Below, in pieces: positions 12,519-23,835 of a DNA stretch of 64,000 nucleotides. The DNA is from Cryptomeria japonica (lineage: Eukaryota > Streptophyta > Pinopsida > Cupressales > Cupressaceae), in NCBI RefSeq assembly GCF_030272615.1, contig NC_081406.1, positions 463,102,072 to 463,166,071 of the forward strand, in the 5' to 3' direction. The notes beneath the pieces are model-generated. The model searched no databases. It saw nothing but the letters and a program-made list of their open reading frames with translations, and was not told the origin of the DNA. Both the position numbers and the translations under genes were made by a program. How positions within the stretch are numbered: the first letter of the stretch is position 1; each line of letters begins with the position of its first letter.

Positions 12519-13570
12519 CATTGAAGTTAAAGTTCTAATTAATAAGAAGAACAGGTTTTAAGGACCCGGAACCTTTAACAAAGGAGCATATAAAAGTTCA
12601 TCAATAAGCATCCAGTCCTACTAGGAACAACTTACAAAATGACTGGCAAAAAGGCCAGTCAACCAAAAGGACAACAAAAGAAAGGAACGACAAAGCAGAA
12701 AAACCAAAGAAAGCACAACATAACTAAAAAGACTTAAGGAGATTCATCACCTTATTCACCAACTGGTCATAGTTTGTCGTAGTAGCTTTGAGTTCTTCTA
12801 TGTTCTTTTTTGGCTTCTTCTCCTTCTTTTTACCTTTGGTCCTTGTTCTAGGTCCTTGCACTTCTCCCATGCCTTCAATGTCAGGTTCAATCTCCAAGGA
12901 GTCCTTCTCCTCCTCCAGTTTGCTGATGAGGATTTTTATATTACCAGCTAAGGCCTCCAGTATGTTTAAGCTTTGTTCTTTAATGATTTTAACGCATTCT
13001 TCAATTTTGTTGACTTTTTTATCAGTTTTTGCCATTCTTTGATCCATACCATTATCATTAGTTTTTCTCTCAGTCAGGTCCTTCTCCATTTGCTCGAACC
13101 TGGGGTTGAAGGAATCTCTAATCTCTTTGGCTCTCGAAGTAGTTTTAGTTAAATCCTCAGCATATTCTACCATAGATTTGCCTTTGCCAATACTGATAGT
13201 TTCCAGGATTTGGACTCTGTGGTTAAGCTTCTTATTATCCTCCACAATTTTCTTATAACTAGTAATTAGCCAATCAATGGTGTCCACAAAACCTTTCAAA
13301 CCCTCAGGAGGAGGATTTGAGGAGGGTGATTTCTCACTAGAATTATCCTGTTCCTTATTGGAGATGTCACCAATAGTGATTTTATCAACTTTTCCATCGA
13401 TCCTCTATTCAAAACCTTCCCCAGTGGTTTCCTCCTCCAAATTCTGGTCAACTTCTGGATTCTTTCTCTGCACTTGTTCCTCTAGCTCCATAACCTTGAC
13501 TTCCTGTTTCTTCTGTTTGTTCCTTGTTTGAATTTTGGTTTTCCTATTCCGAGGAGACATTGAAGTTAAA
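12519..13570 (-). mobile_element. Retrotransposed 1-kb insert with 13-bp target-site duplication
   Basis: The 13-mer CATTGAAGTTAAA occurs at 12519-12531 and again at 13558-13570, exactly bracketing a 1026-bp insert (12532-13557). A 13-bp duplication fits target-primed reverse transcription by a LINE rather than LTR integrase (5 bp). The insert carries a minus-strand coiled-coil ORF and a 3' non-coding stretch, but no clear poly(A) at its minus-strand end. A third, diverged copy of the target word lies at about 13582-13592, so chance or local duplication should be considered. Confidence 0.65.
12724..13560 (-). pseudogene. Lysine-rich coiled-coil ORF carried by the retrotransposed insert
   Basis: A minus-strand frame runs from an ATG at 13560 to a stop at 12724, 278 codons, with a single in-frame TAG near 13408. 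The N-terminus is basic (SPRNRKTK), residues about 90-200 are heptad-like and charged (coiled coil), and a KGKKKEKKPKK block near residue 245 could be a nuclear-localisation-like or nucleic-acid-binding patch. There is no zinc knuckle and no enzyme motif. The initiating ATG overlaps the right-hand target-site duplication, so either truncation fell exactly at the start codon or the first codon was supplied by the target site. It could be a LINE ORF1-type protein or a processed host pseudogene; the sequence does not decide between these. Confidence 0.55.
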
Positions 13571-14690
13571 TTTAATAGACACATTGAAGTTAGTTGTTAA
13601 GGTGGCAGGACCCACAACTGCCAACCTTTCCATTTCCATAAGTCTTGGGAAAGAAAAAATAAGGCAATTCTAAATTATGAATATAGGCTTGAGACATGTA
13701 AGGAATAGGATAAGCAATTTAAAATATTAAATTTAATGAATGATTTATGGTTTGTAATATCTAAAATGCTATTTATATTTTTAAATATAGAGATATTATT
13801 TATTTTAAATAAATATATATTTAAAATATTGATATTAATAATTATGATTAAAAATATAATAATTATTTATTTGGGTGATGTAAATTTTGTTAATAGGTTT
13901 TATATTTAATGTTAGTATTCTTATATTTGTGTCTCTCTCATTATTGTTTAATGTAGTATTAAATAAGTTTAAAGTAATTTAATAATTATTTATATTATAA
14001 AAAAAGAGGTGGATTTTTATGATATTATTATTAAGTAATTTATATTAGTAAAAATGATGTAACATAACGATATAATAACATATAATAGTATAATAAAAAA
14101 TATAGTATTAATAATATGATAACCATATAATACTAATAGAATTAATATAATACAAAATATAAAATATAATACAAATAATATAAAAATAAATAATATAAAT
14201 ATAAATATAAAATTTATATGAACTTTATACAATTGGAACTCCCATAAAAAACACTATCCTTAATAATATTATTATTAGAATTATAATCCCTTATGAATTC
14301 AACTATACCTTTAACTCTCATTCTCATAATAATAATAGGATATAATAGAATAAAATAATAATAATATAACATAACATAATAACAATGAAAATATATTCTA
14401 AAAAAAATAAAAACAATGAAAATATATTAATAATAAAAACATAATAAATTTTAATTATGGTACTTGAATTAGATATTATAGTACATAATTAGGTTCCGAT
14501 TTGGGTTAGGGATATGGTTCAATTACAATTCGATTAAAGATTTGAGTATAATAAGGGATATAATTGTAGTTATGGCTAAGATAGGGTTTAATTAGAGTTA
14601 TGATTATATTTAAATTAGGGTTAAATTAAATAGCTTTAAGTTAGGGTTAGGTTGAGGGATTAATTATACTTATCATAATAGAACTTCCAT
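13571..14690. other. Extremely AT-rich DNA with degenerate TTAGGG-like words
   Basis: From 13736 to about 14470 the DNA is almost only A and T, with many ATA and TAATA units and no supported gene. From 14504 to 14660 the words TTAGGGTT, GGGTTAGGG and GTTAGGGTTAGG recur irregularly, resembling the plant telomere unit TTTAGGG but far too degenerate and spaced to be a telomeric tract. Confidence 0.5.
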
Positions 14691-15519
14691 GATTGTTTAT
14701 TTTGTTAAATAGTAGGAAAGCATCATGGATGGCGATGCGAGGGAGGAGGTTAGAGTTTCAGGGCTTTAGACATGGTTGTTTGGCACAGTTTCATGATAGA
14801 TATTTGAACCAAAGCTTTCAAAATCCTATTCAATGGCCTTATGAGCATTCTTGGGAGGATCAACTAAAGGAAAGGCAATTGCCAATTTTGGGGAAACAAC
14901 AATTTTTCTTGGACCATCCCCAAACATCCAAAATCTATTGAGCTTTGCTAAAATCTTTTCTTGTCCTGAAGGAGGTTTTAAGAAATTTCAAGATAAAATG
15001 GGGTGACCAAAAGAGAAGGTCATGCCAAAATCAGGGGAGAAGGTGTAGGTTGAAATGATCCCAAAAAAATGATTATAGTTCAAATAGAAAACGAAGCCTA
15101 GCAATATGTAGTCAAAATGCTTTGAGAAAGGGATTTCTTCATGAAATGGGCCAGAAAATGGATAAAGGGGGCTTCACTCAGTGAACCTGTGTTATATCAC
15201 CTACGTTCATGACATACTAAAGAATCCTCCTATCAAAAAAATTGCCCTAAAATCCTTTTTTTCCACCCCCTTCCAATACACAACTTGAATTAAAAGCCCT
15301 CTTATTTGCACAAAATATTACATTTTTCATAGCCCGAATTAAAAATCCCCCTATTTTCACCAATGGGCAATATATTGCACCCTCATTTTTGGGATATTAA
15401 ACGCCCCAATATGAATGCACGTGATATGATATTGCCTTTTTAGTGAAGCCCTCGTGGAATGGATTATGTTCACTAGGGTGTGCAATTAGTGTGGTGAACA
15501 ATGGGGTAAGAATTTTATT

Positions 15520-16030
15520 CTAGAAACCCTTCCTAATGGTTTTTATTTGGTTAGTTGTGAAAGTTAGGGAGAAGTTGTGGATCCTAAACAATGACCCTTT
15601 TTTATGGGTGGGGTGAGCTTTTTTATTAGAGACTAGTACCCAAATTTTGACCCAACTAAAGCCACTGTTTATGAAATCCCTATTTGGGTTCATCTTTATA
15701 ATTTATCACAAGAATATTAGGATATGGAAACATTGTAAATCATTGATAATATAATTAGTAAATTCTTAAAGGTAAATGAAGCTTTGGAAAACAAAGATTG
15801 TAGGATGTATGCTTGAATCTATATTCTTTGGAGACCTCATCCTCCCTCACCTAAGGATATAGAGATTGGGACAAAAAAGACCTTTGGTGGCAACATATAG
15901 AAGTAGAAGAGATTGTTGAGAATTGTAAAGCGTGTAAATATTTATGGCACCCAACAAAGGATTGTGTGGTTTTTAAGAAAGGAAAAGGTTGGGAGGATGA
16001 CCTTCTTCTCAACAAGTTAGCCAGTGTTCA
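15520..16030 (+). pseudogene. LINE ORF1 remnant: DUF4283-like domain and CCHC zinc knuckle
   Basis: The plus-strand reading through several stops contains LPNGFYLVSC near 15526, then YEIPIWVHLYNLSQEY (about 15670-15717), the core of the plant L1 ORF1 (DUF4283-type) domain. A zinc knuckle CKACKYLWHPTKDC follows at about 15930-15972, with all four CX2CX4HX4C ligands present. ORF1 proteins bind LINE RNA as a nucleoprotein. Stops interrupt the domain at several places, so no full protein can be made. The intact knuckle and its distance from the endonuclease (about 0.9 kb) are as expected for the family. Confidence 0.7.
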
Positions 16031-16884
16031 TTAGGTAATGGTAGTTAGAGTGTTTGACATTTATCAACCATGAGATGAGGAAGGAGAGCCCCCTTTAAGC
16101 AAAGAGAATTGCCATCTAGTGTCTTTGGAGGAAGAGGTCCATGGTTTCCACCCTATTGAAAAATTGGAGAAAGAGTTAAAGGATATATTGAAAGAGAGCA
16201 TAGGTTTTGGTATCCTAAATCATTCGAAAGGGGCTCATCAAGATGGCTTTTCAAACACCAATTAGTATAGTATGAAAAAAGTGAAGAAATATCAAGAGAA
16301 GGAAACCATGGGAATAGAGAATAGTTCGAGTATAGAGAATGGTACAACACGAATTTCAAAGGCTTAGGGGGTGGAAAACTTGGGGTTGGTAGAGGAGGAA
16401 TATCTTAGTCAACATTCATCTTAGCGAGGGAAGGATTTTTTTGAAAGTTGAGACAGTGGATCCAACTTTGGAAAAGTTGGATGTCATAGAGTTCAAAAAA
16501 TTCTCACTCATGGTGATGAAGGAGGGAGAAACTTTTGTTAGCTGAGGGGGAGATTGGACTTGATATTCTTATCACAGATATTCAAATTTCCCTAGAAAAA
16601 ATTTCCCAATCTAGGGGATGCACAAAGTTATCATTCCTTAAGCGAAAGAGATAGAGGTATTTTAGATCTTTTTCTTTCAAAGGAAGAGGATGTTTTAGGG
16701 CTTAAGGATGAGGAAGGCATTTTGAAAAAAAGAATCATAAATTAGACTTACTCTAGAACCAACAAGGTAAATGTAGGCAAGAAAAAGGAAAGGAGCCCAA
16801 AGTGGTTAAGGTGAAGTTGGAAATTGTAGAGAGTGCCAAAGGATAGAGAAAACTAAGATTTGGGAAGGGATTATCTTCCTTCTT

Positions 16885-17640
16885 AGGTAGCTATGATAAC
16901 CTTATATTCGAATGTTAGGGGCTACAATGTCTTTAACAAGAGGTGTCTAATCAAGTGTTATTTTGATCAAGCAAGACTAAATGTTGTTATGATTCTTAAA
17001 TGTATCTTAACTCTTTAGAGGTGAATAAATTTGTTAAAAGTTTAAAATTTTGGTAGGGGTGCTTTAGTGAGACGGAATGGGCTTTGGGGGACCTTGGGTT
17101 TTTGTGGATCTAATCACTATTAGGGTCAAGATGGTTGAGCAATGTAAGAACTAATAGATGATCAAGATGGTTTCTAAGGACTTCATTGGGGGATTTATTT
17201 GCCTCAATGTGTATGGTCCAACTATTTTGATAAAAAAAAGAGAGTTGTGGCAAAATATAACGAATACTATTCAATATCATGGAAATTCAATTTTGATCTT
17301 TGGAAGGGATTTTAATGCAACTCTTGAGGTTGTAGATAAGAGAGAAGGCGAGGTATGTTTTGGGAAGATCCAAATAGATTTTCAGAATTTTGTTGTTAAT
17401 AGTGGTTTTCTAGAGGTCAAATATAATTTTGTTACTAATAGTGGTTTACTAAAAGTCAAATATAACAAGGGTGATTTTACATGGACTAATAGGAGGAAAG
17501 GCTTCTTGAATATTGTTGAAAAGTTTGATTGTTTATTTCTTCCAAGGAAGTTGGATGATCTTCCTATGATTTTTGAGGTAATGATCCTTCCCTACTTGGG
17601 TGTAGATCATTATCCAATCTCCCTCTTCCTTTAGAGAAAA
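16885..17640 (+). pseudogene. LINE ORF2 endonuclease (APE-like) remnant
   Basis: The domain starts near 16892 with a SNVRG motif and RLIK-like helix, continues after stops as CLNVYGP (about 17200), then GRDFNATL (about 17307-17330), FTWTNRR (about 17478-17498) and VDHYPIS near 17608. These match the conserved blocks of the exonuclease/endonuclease/phosphatase fold that nicks target DNA for LINE priming. The metal-binding glutamate block after the first helix is not recognisable (LKC replaces the usual QE-type motif), and the usual S before DH is V. The 158-codon open stretch at 17158-17634 contains an in-frame 39-bp duplication (17386-17424 and 17425-17463). Inactive. Confidence 0.75.
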
Positions 17641-17779
17641 TCCAATCTCATTAAGGTTCCCTTCTAAATTTGAGAATACGTGGCTTTGAGCTAATAGGTA
17701 CAAAGACAAGATAAAATAGTAGTGGTTGAACACCCCTGTTCAAGAAGGTAATTAAGCTTTTATCTTTTTCAAAAGACTT

Positions 17780-18510
17780 CAATACATTACATCATTTTTG
17801 AAACAATGTATTCAATCTCATTTCAAAGATACCCTTGTTGAGAAACTTTGTCTTGATAAAAAAATTGAAAAATTGGAAAACAAATTTATACATAAAGGTA
17901 TCAAAGAAGTGGATTTTGTTGAAGAAAAAATGTTAAATTCTCAATATTTAGAGGTTTTTGCTAGGGAGGAGATTTTTTGGAGATAGAAGTTGAGAGAGGG
18001 TTGGTTGAAAGAAGGTGACCAAAACACAAACTCTTTTCATAACTCAGTCAAAGCAAGAAGGTCATGTAATATTATTCACACCACTAAGAATATTGAAGGA
18101 GATTGGTTGGTTAATACTGAAGATGTCAATAATGAGGTGGTGAGTTTCTTTGAAAATATTTTATCTACAAATGGAATTATAGAGTTAAGGGATTTTGGGG
18201 ATATTTTGGAAGTTATCCTTTATTTGGATCCTGAAGAAAAAAATTATATGCTTCAAGCCTCAATAGTTTGGACAAAGTCAAGTGGACCCTTTTTTCTATG
18301 GATGGGGTTAAAGCCCTTGGTCTAGATGGCCTTTTGTATTTGTTTTCCCTAAATTTTGGGATCTTTTGAAGGAGATTTTAGGGGGGGGGGGGGGCTTTGA
18401 AGAGACTAGAGCATTAGTTTTATGTTGAAGGATTTAGATAATACTATGATCACCATTATTTGAAAGAAGGAGAATGTATCATCATTTGATGATTTCATGT
18501 TGATCTCACC
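17780..18510 (+). pseudogene. LINE ORF2 linker and start of reverse transcriptase
   Basis: The segment 17990-18180 encodes WLKEGDQNTNSFHNSVKARR, the conserved linker between endonuclease and reverse transcriptase of plant LINEs, followed by EVVSFFENIL. Near 18300 GVKALGLDG matches the first conserved block of LINE reverse transcriptase, and near 18470-18508 SSFDDFMLISP matches the next block. A 14-base G run (about 18381-18394) lies between them and accompanies a frame change. The catalytic YADD-type motif would lie further downstream and is absent because the element stops at 18510. Confidence 0.7.
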
Positions 18511-18642
18511 ATGTATGTATGTATGTATGTATGTATGTATACATATATATGTATATATATATACATACAAACATATATATAGATACATACATATATACAT
18601 ATATACATATACATATACATGTACATGTACATGTACATATAG

Positions 18643-18670
<28 letters not shown>
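18511..18670. repeat. TGTA/TACA/TATA microsatellite
   Basis: About 160 bp of TGTA units turning into TATACATA and TACATG units. It begins right at the point where LINE coding similarity ends and runs into dispersed repeat copy 2. The arrangement mirrors the 11166-11395 microsatellite in front of copy 1. Confidence 0.95.
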
Positions 18671-18675
<5 letters not shown>

Positions 18676-19272
18676 AAAGATGTTTAAAAAGAAACCTTAA
18701 TTACTTAAGATAATATTTAATTATTTTAATTTTTAAAATCTAATTTAAATTTAACAAAAAAAAAATGAAAAACAATTATATGTATTTTCGAAAGTTGTTT
18801 ATAAAACAAACTTCACATAATATAAAAGAAAAAATGACCTTGTTGAATAGAGAAGATTAATATTTGCAACATACATATATCTAAGTGTATTCTTAATATT
18901 CTGACACTATGTTGCTTCAGATTCCAAACAGGGTATATGGATTCTGTTAATTTAAACATGGGCTATAAAATAAACCACAATAAAATTAATGGTTTGAAAT
19001 TATGCAGATGAATACAACAAAACACTACTAATTCTACCTAATCATAACTCTAAATACATATTATAGCACTATTGGTAGGAACTTGATGAATTGAGTCTCT
19101 TGTTTCTATAATGTCATTCAAATGATGCTTCATACATTCCATCTCTTGAATTAAAATAGTTAGAAAAAATTCAAATTTTTTTATTTATGTAAAGTTGAAA
19201 ATTCTTTTCTTTATGAAAATGTAAATTATCTTTTTTATGCTTTCTTTATGAAACAATGGATGCAATGCATCA
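18671..19272. repeat. Dispersed repeat, copy 2 (microsatellite-linked)
   Basis: This aligns with 11396-11987 over its whole length, in the same orientation, with small indels (for example an extra ACTT near 18712) and scattered substitutions. It has no ORF. The LINE does not resume after its end, so it is not simply an insertion into an otherwise intact LINE; a rearrangement or deletion at this point is possible. Confidence 0.8.
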
Positions 19273-20103
19273 TGTTTTATATAGCGACATTATCATATCA
19301 TTTGCAATTGCAGTTTAGGTACATTACATTTAGGTTCAATACATTATAAATACTGATGTAAGTTTAATAAAATCCCATTCAAAAATTAGTATCTCATGTA
19401 GTGTTGCAATCATTAATAATCACACCATTCAATTTAAAACATTTAAAAACAATATCATTACCTTGTTAGGTAATTGCATCTTTATTTGCATTTTAGGTGC
19501 ATTATATCTTAGGTGCATGAAATAGGATCCCATTCAAACATTAATTTTCTACGCGAATGGTCATGTAAGTCATCAATCGACCACACTATTTTGGTTTTTT
19601 ATGTTTTTAGTGGTTAAATAATGGTTTTCATTACATTACACAGAACATTAGTGCATTTTGCATTCATTTAGTTGCATACCATTTAGTTATCACATACATT
19701 ATAGGTCCATTCATTCACTTATCATTTTAGGTGCATTTCAATGTTAGAAGCATTTATTATATCTCATTTTAATTTATCACATAATTACATATCACATATA
19801 TACATATCATACTCATCTGCATTACACCATAACATAAGCATTATCATGAAAAAATTAAAAAATGGCATATCATATAGGCATACATCATACACATGCATCC
19901 TGCATCCACAAACATGTTAACGACATCATAAATAACACATGCATACATACATTTTATGATCATACATATTGCATCATAAATAGGTTAGATTATGTGCATC
20001 ATCATATCATAAAATCATCATCTATCGCAAAGTTAATCAATAATCAAAGTCCATGAGAGTCCATAATAAAGTCCATATACATGTATACACTGCCAAAATC
20101 ACA

Positions 20104-20106
<3 letters not shown>
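19273..20106. other. AT-rich DNA with recurrent CAT-rich words, no gene
   Basis: Words such as TTTAGGTGCATT and ATCATATCA recur (about 19493, 19508, 19727). There is no supported coding frame or element boundary. Confidence 0.4.

Positions 20107-20163
<57 letters not shown>
20107..20163. repeat. (AT)n microsatellite
   Basis: About 28 uninterrupted AT units. Both flanks are ordinary AT-rich DNA, with CTCATA before and TTTGAGATATGA after. Confidence 0.97.
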
Positions 20164-20166
<3 letters not shown>

Positions 20167-20269
20167 AGATATGAATGTGTCAAATCAGAGTACAATGATA
20201 TAATTCCCAAAGGGTAAAAAATGTTGTGTCACATACATCTACATCAATAGCATGTGCTCTCTCAATCAC

Positions 20270-21930
20270 TCGCCCCTATTTTTTACCCTGAGGGCCCACC
20301 TGGAGGTCGTGGTGCCCTCATCCCTATAGAATAGCTTGAACGACAGGTCTATGTCTTGTGAGACTGGGTGCTCTATGCGTACAAAGGTGCTTACTGGTCT
20401 CCTATCATGACCTGATAGTACAAATCCCTGGAGTACTAAGCCTCACAAGCTAATCTCTTTGCACATTGTTGTCTTGCAACGACATCAACAAACACTTGTA
20501 TGAGACCTACTAGCTCCAACATTCATCGATCCACATCTCTTTCACCCCACAGCCTCACCACATCGGCCTCTTACCTACTCAACTAGGAGCGGAGTGTCTC
20601 TAGATCCCCATCCATCCTCTCTAACTTTGCCATTTTCTATGAGATGGCCTCTCCACTCCTCATCTTCTCTAGGAGTTTCTTGGTCTTTTCCTTGTTCCTC
20701 TACATGTTGTCCTTGTTCATCATGGTAGTCTGGAGATCCTCTCTCAGAGCATCAACCTCCCTCCTCAGTCGGTCCACCTCCACCTGCATGTTATCGGCTC
20801 AAGCCATCTTAATCCCCAGCTCCCCCTCAAATCTCTGAGACCTCTCCCTCATGACATCCCTCCCTCGCAGTTCCTCCTCCAACCTTATACTCTATCTAAG
20901 AGACCCAACATGCCTGCAATGACACCTATCCCTCTACCTGCTAGGATTGTATGCCCTCATCATCGTGTACCTTTGTCTCTCATATATCCATGGGCTTTGA
21001 CCTATCCTCCCCTCCTTCCTCCTCTATCCTCATCCCACCAATCTGTGTTTCTGGTGGTTGAACCTATAGTGGTCCCCCCCACTCGAGGTACTTGTTTTCC
21101 CCTCCTTTGTAGAACATGTCTCTGTTCCCTACCTCTCTATACTCCCCCTCCTGCTACTGCTCTGTAAGCGGGCCCATTTTTCTTTTCACCTACTACCTCA
21201 TCAACTAAGGGTCGTAGTTCATCCTCCTCCAAGACCCTGGGTATATTCAGCCACACTGGTCTTTGGGCCTCCCACCAATAAGTGTATTCACATGTGCATC
21301 CTGGATCCTCCTATCCTGAACTCCCATTGGCCTCGTCACTGCAATATGCTCCCAAGCCTATACGTGTAGCAGTGTGATCCCTGTGTCAAGGTTCCTATAA
21401 CCTCAATATACACAAAGATGAATTTCATGGAATAGCTGACCAAGCACCACTGCTTCCCATGTATGGGTCACACATTCTTCCACCATATAGTACACGTAAT
21501 GAGCCCAACCAATGGAAAATCCATGCTTGTTGAGGTTTGGCATAATCCATCCACTAAACAATCTACATATAGATAATACCAAACAAGGGATATGTTGTAT
21601 CTGCATCACCCCCCAAGGTGCATCTATGTACCCTCCATTGATAACGCATCATACTCACACACCTGGCATAGGTAGTATTCCCCCCCATCTAGTCTATACT
21701 CGGGGACTATGCCTTTGATGGGGATATTCAAGATCATCCAGACATCTAATAATATGATCATTGCCACCCCAATCGACAGATGGAACATGCATGTTTGCTT
21801 GTCCCAACACTCTATGAGTGTTGTCATCATTGCAGTATGCGCTCTGATCCACAACCATCTCCCCACAAACCTCATGCCTACTGTGCTTAGAGTCTCCCTC
21901 ACATTCGCCCTCAGTCATCTATATAGCCTC
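20270..21930 (-). pseudogene. Plant mobile domain (PMD, MAIN-like) pseudogene with coiled-coil tail
   Basis: Read on the minus strand, 21918-21624 encodes a PMD N-terminal part: a LIECWDKQTCMFHLSIG block (about 21779-21830) then a DVWMILNIPIKG block, the pattern of a WRPETHTFHLP-type segment followed by LGLPIDG in the family. Further on, 21403-21609 encodes HTWEAVVLGQLFHE, matching the conserved WGAAVLAWLYREL-type helix, and near 21340 a LLHVxAWE-like segment is the other family hallmark. After this, 20900-20640 reads as a charged coiled coil (VEVDRLRREVDALRED). Stops and shifts throughout make it a pseudogene. PMD proteins include MAIN/MAIL1-type nuclear factors and are also carried by plant transposons. 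Its antisense position before a plus-strand LTR start at 22868 suggests it was cargo of a retroelement. Confidence 0.8.
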
Positions 21931-22850
21931 ATCATCAAAGGCCCGTGCTCTCGTGATGTGAGTGGCCCCACCTTCTTCTGCAACCAAGTAATTCACCTCA
22001 TTAGCCTATTTATTTTGTCCTGTTATAGTCTATTCTACCTTATTTATATCCTATCCCATCTATGGGGCATGTGTGCACCCCCTTCAACCCCTTTGAGTCT
22101 TTCCCCATCCCCCGTTTTCCTCTCCCTATCCTCCCCAATGGAAATGCCAATCCCCCCAATGAAGACATCAAACCCATGGCGCATATGTCGTGCCACATGC
22201 AGAGACATTGAAATATAGTCTCCACCCCCATTCACTCCCCTTGCCGCAGACCAGCATCTGCATGGACATTAATTCAGCCATGCAGGTGGTGTTCCCCTTC
22301 CAACCCCTCTTCAATGCCTACGTAGGCATTAACCACCTACAAAAATATCGATCCCTATGTGGATATGTTGAAATGACAATCAATGTCTCTGCCCTACCCA
22401 CTTGCTAATCTCATTTAATACCCTAATACATGCCCTACCTACTAAATCAAAAAGTGGGGTTTGGGTACATACCCATGGGTCATACTCGGTCGATCGCTCA
22501 TGTTGTCTAACCCTCTTTGTGCGGTGCTCATAGTGTGGGATGCAGTCCATCTTGCTCCTAAGCCTCTATGCTCTCCAAGTCTTGTAAATGTATATGTGAC
22601 AATGACCCTTCCTTGGGCCTTGTGTGGCTTATATAGGGCCCCGCATGGGCCTGTTTTCTCATACTTCTTCCATCTTCCTCATTTTCTCTCATTTTTTCTT
22701 TTCATTTCTCACCTTCTCTTCTGCTTTTCTCATTTTCTTCATTTTTTGATAATTTCCCCAAAAATTCTCGAGGGGGCATATACCACCCACGTCTTCATGT
22801 TCGGGCACCCTTTTCTTTTCTTTTACCCATCGCCAATTTTGCCACTACGT
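21931..22850. other. Pyrimidine-rich non-coding DNA
   Basis: CT-rich plus strand with short open frames on both strands and no recognisable domain. It separates the PMD pseudogene from the putative polypurine tract. Parts may be the decayed N-terminal region of the PMD ORF on the minus strand. Confidence 0.4.
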
Positions 22851-22867
22851 AAAAGAGGGGCAAAATG
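22851..22867 (+). other. Putative polypurine tract
   Basis: AAAAGAGGGGCAAAA is directly followed by TGTAGACATC at 22868. Plant Tat/Ogre-like elements have a purine tract of this kind right before a 3' LTR that starts TGTAGACA. The orientation is plus. Confidence 0.5.
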
Positions 22868-23830
22868 TAGACATCTAAAATAAATTAAATATTTAATTAA
22901 TATATCCTTCCTACTAGTTAATCAACTTAATTATGTTATCCTTTATTCTTCTCAATATTAATTAAATCTAATTTAATTAATTATGTCACTATAGTCCAAT
23001 AATTGATTTATTAAATAAATCAATTATTCCCTATTCTTCTAAAGTCCTTAAAATTAATTAATTCTTCTAAATTCCCTTTAACTAAATTAATTAACTAATC
23101 ATGTGACTCCTACAAACTACTTACCTCTAATCCTCACTTATCCTAATTAATTCTTTTAGAAGCTCACTTAACATTATTTCCTAGTTTTTAATTCCTCCAC
23201 TCATTCTCTCTTCTCTTGTCAAGTCCTCCTACATCCCCACTTGTCTTCTAATCCCTTATTAATTTTCCTAATCATCCTCTCTAATCATTTTATAGTGGCT
23301 AATCCTCATGATTAGCCACAAAGTCAACCAATTTCCATAAATGGCTTGTCCCCTCTCAACCCCCAACCTTAAATGCACCAACTTTGGTCATTTCAAGGAT
23401 TTGAAAATTTCTCATTCTCCCATGCACTCTCATCTTCCCAAGGAATTTTTAATTCCTTTTCTCATTTCTTTCCCCATACATCTCATTATTTGGGAATTTT
23501 AAATTCCCTTGTCCTCCCCCCAGGAATTTTTAATTCTTTTATGTCTTCCCCATGTACTTGAGGATCTCTTCCCCATGTACATTGTGGAGTGTGGACACAA
23601 GAAATGCCTTTATGGAAAATCTCTTGGTCTCCACACCATGTCCCTTCAATCCATGTCCCCGCGTTGTTTCAATCTCCACCTTTGATCTACTTTCAATCTC
23701 AACCATCTTCAAATTTATAAATTGGGGTCTCCTCCTCTTCATTTCTCATCTCATTTTCAAGTAAGCTTATGCTGCTCATCTAGCTTTTGAATTCCATCTT
23801 GTGCATCCATACTATAGGTAATTTTAGTTA
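22868..23830 (+). repeat. Putative Ty3/gypsy LTR, interrupted by the Athila-like element
   Basis: The sequence starts TGTAGACATC after a purine tract and continues as AT-rich DNA with many AATTAA words, then pyrimidine-rich DNA. At 23830 it is cut by the Athila-like element and would resume at 34795. No second copy exists in the window, so the end of this LTR and its pairing are not established. Confidence 0.45.
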
Positions 23831-23835
23831 TTACC

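Larger units (their letters stand above)
14691..18510 (+). mobile_element. L1-type LINE, decayed, truncated inside reverse transcriptase
   Basis: The order ORF1 (gag-like domain, CCHC knuckle), AP endonuclease, then the first part of a LINE reverse transcriptase is that of plant L1 elements. All parts are on the plus strand. Coding similarity is lost at about 18510, exactly where a TGTA/TACA microsatellite begins, so most of the reverse transcriptase and the RNase H/3' end are missing. The 5' end is not defined; 14693-14941 is an 82-codon open segment without a recognised motif that may be leader. Many stops and shifts show it is inactive. Confidence 0.75.

Noticed and set aside
21403-22235. 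Several plus- and minus-strand frames of 60-170 codons around the PMD region
   Set aside because: They are shadows or frame pieces of the PMD pseudogene and its pyrimidine-rich flank; only the minus-strand pieces with PMD motifs were kept.
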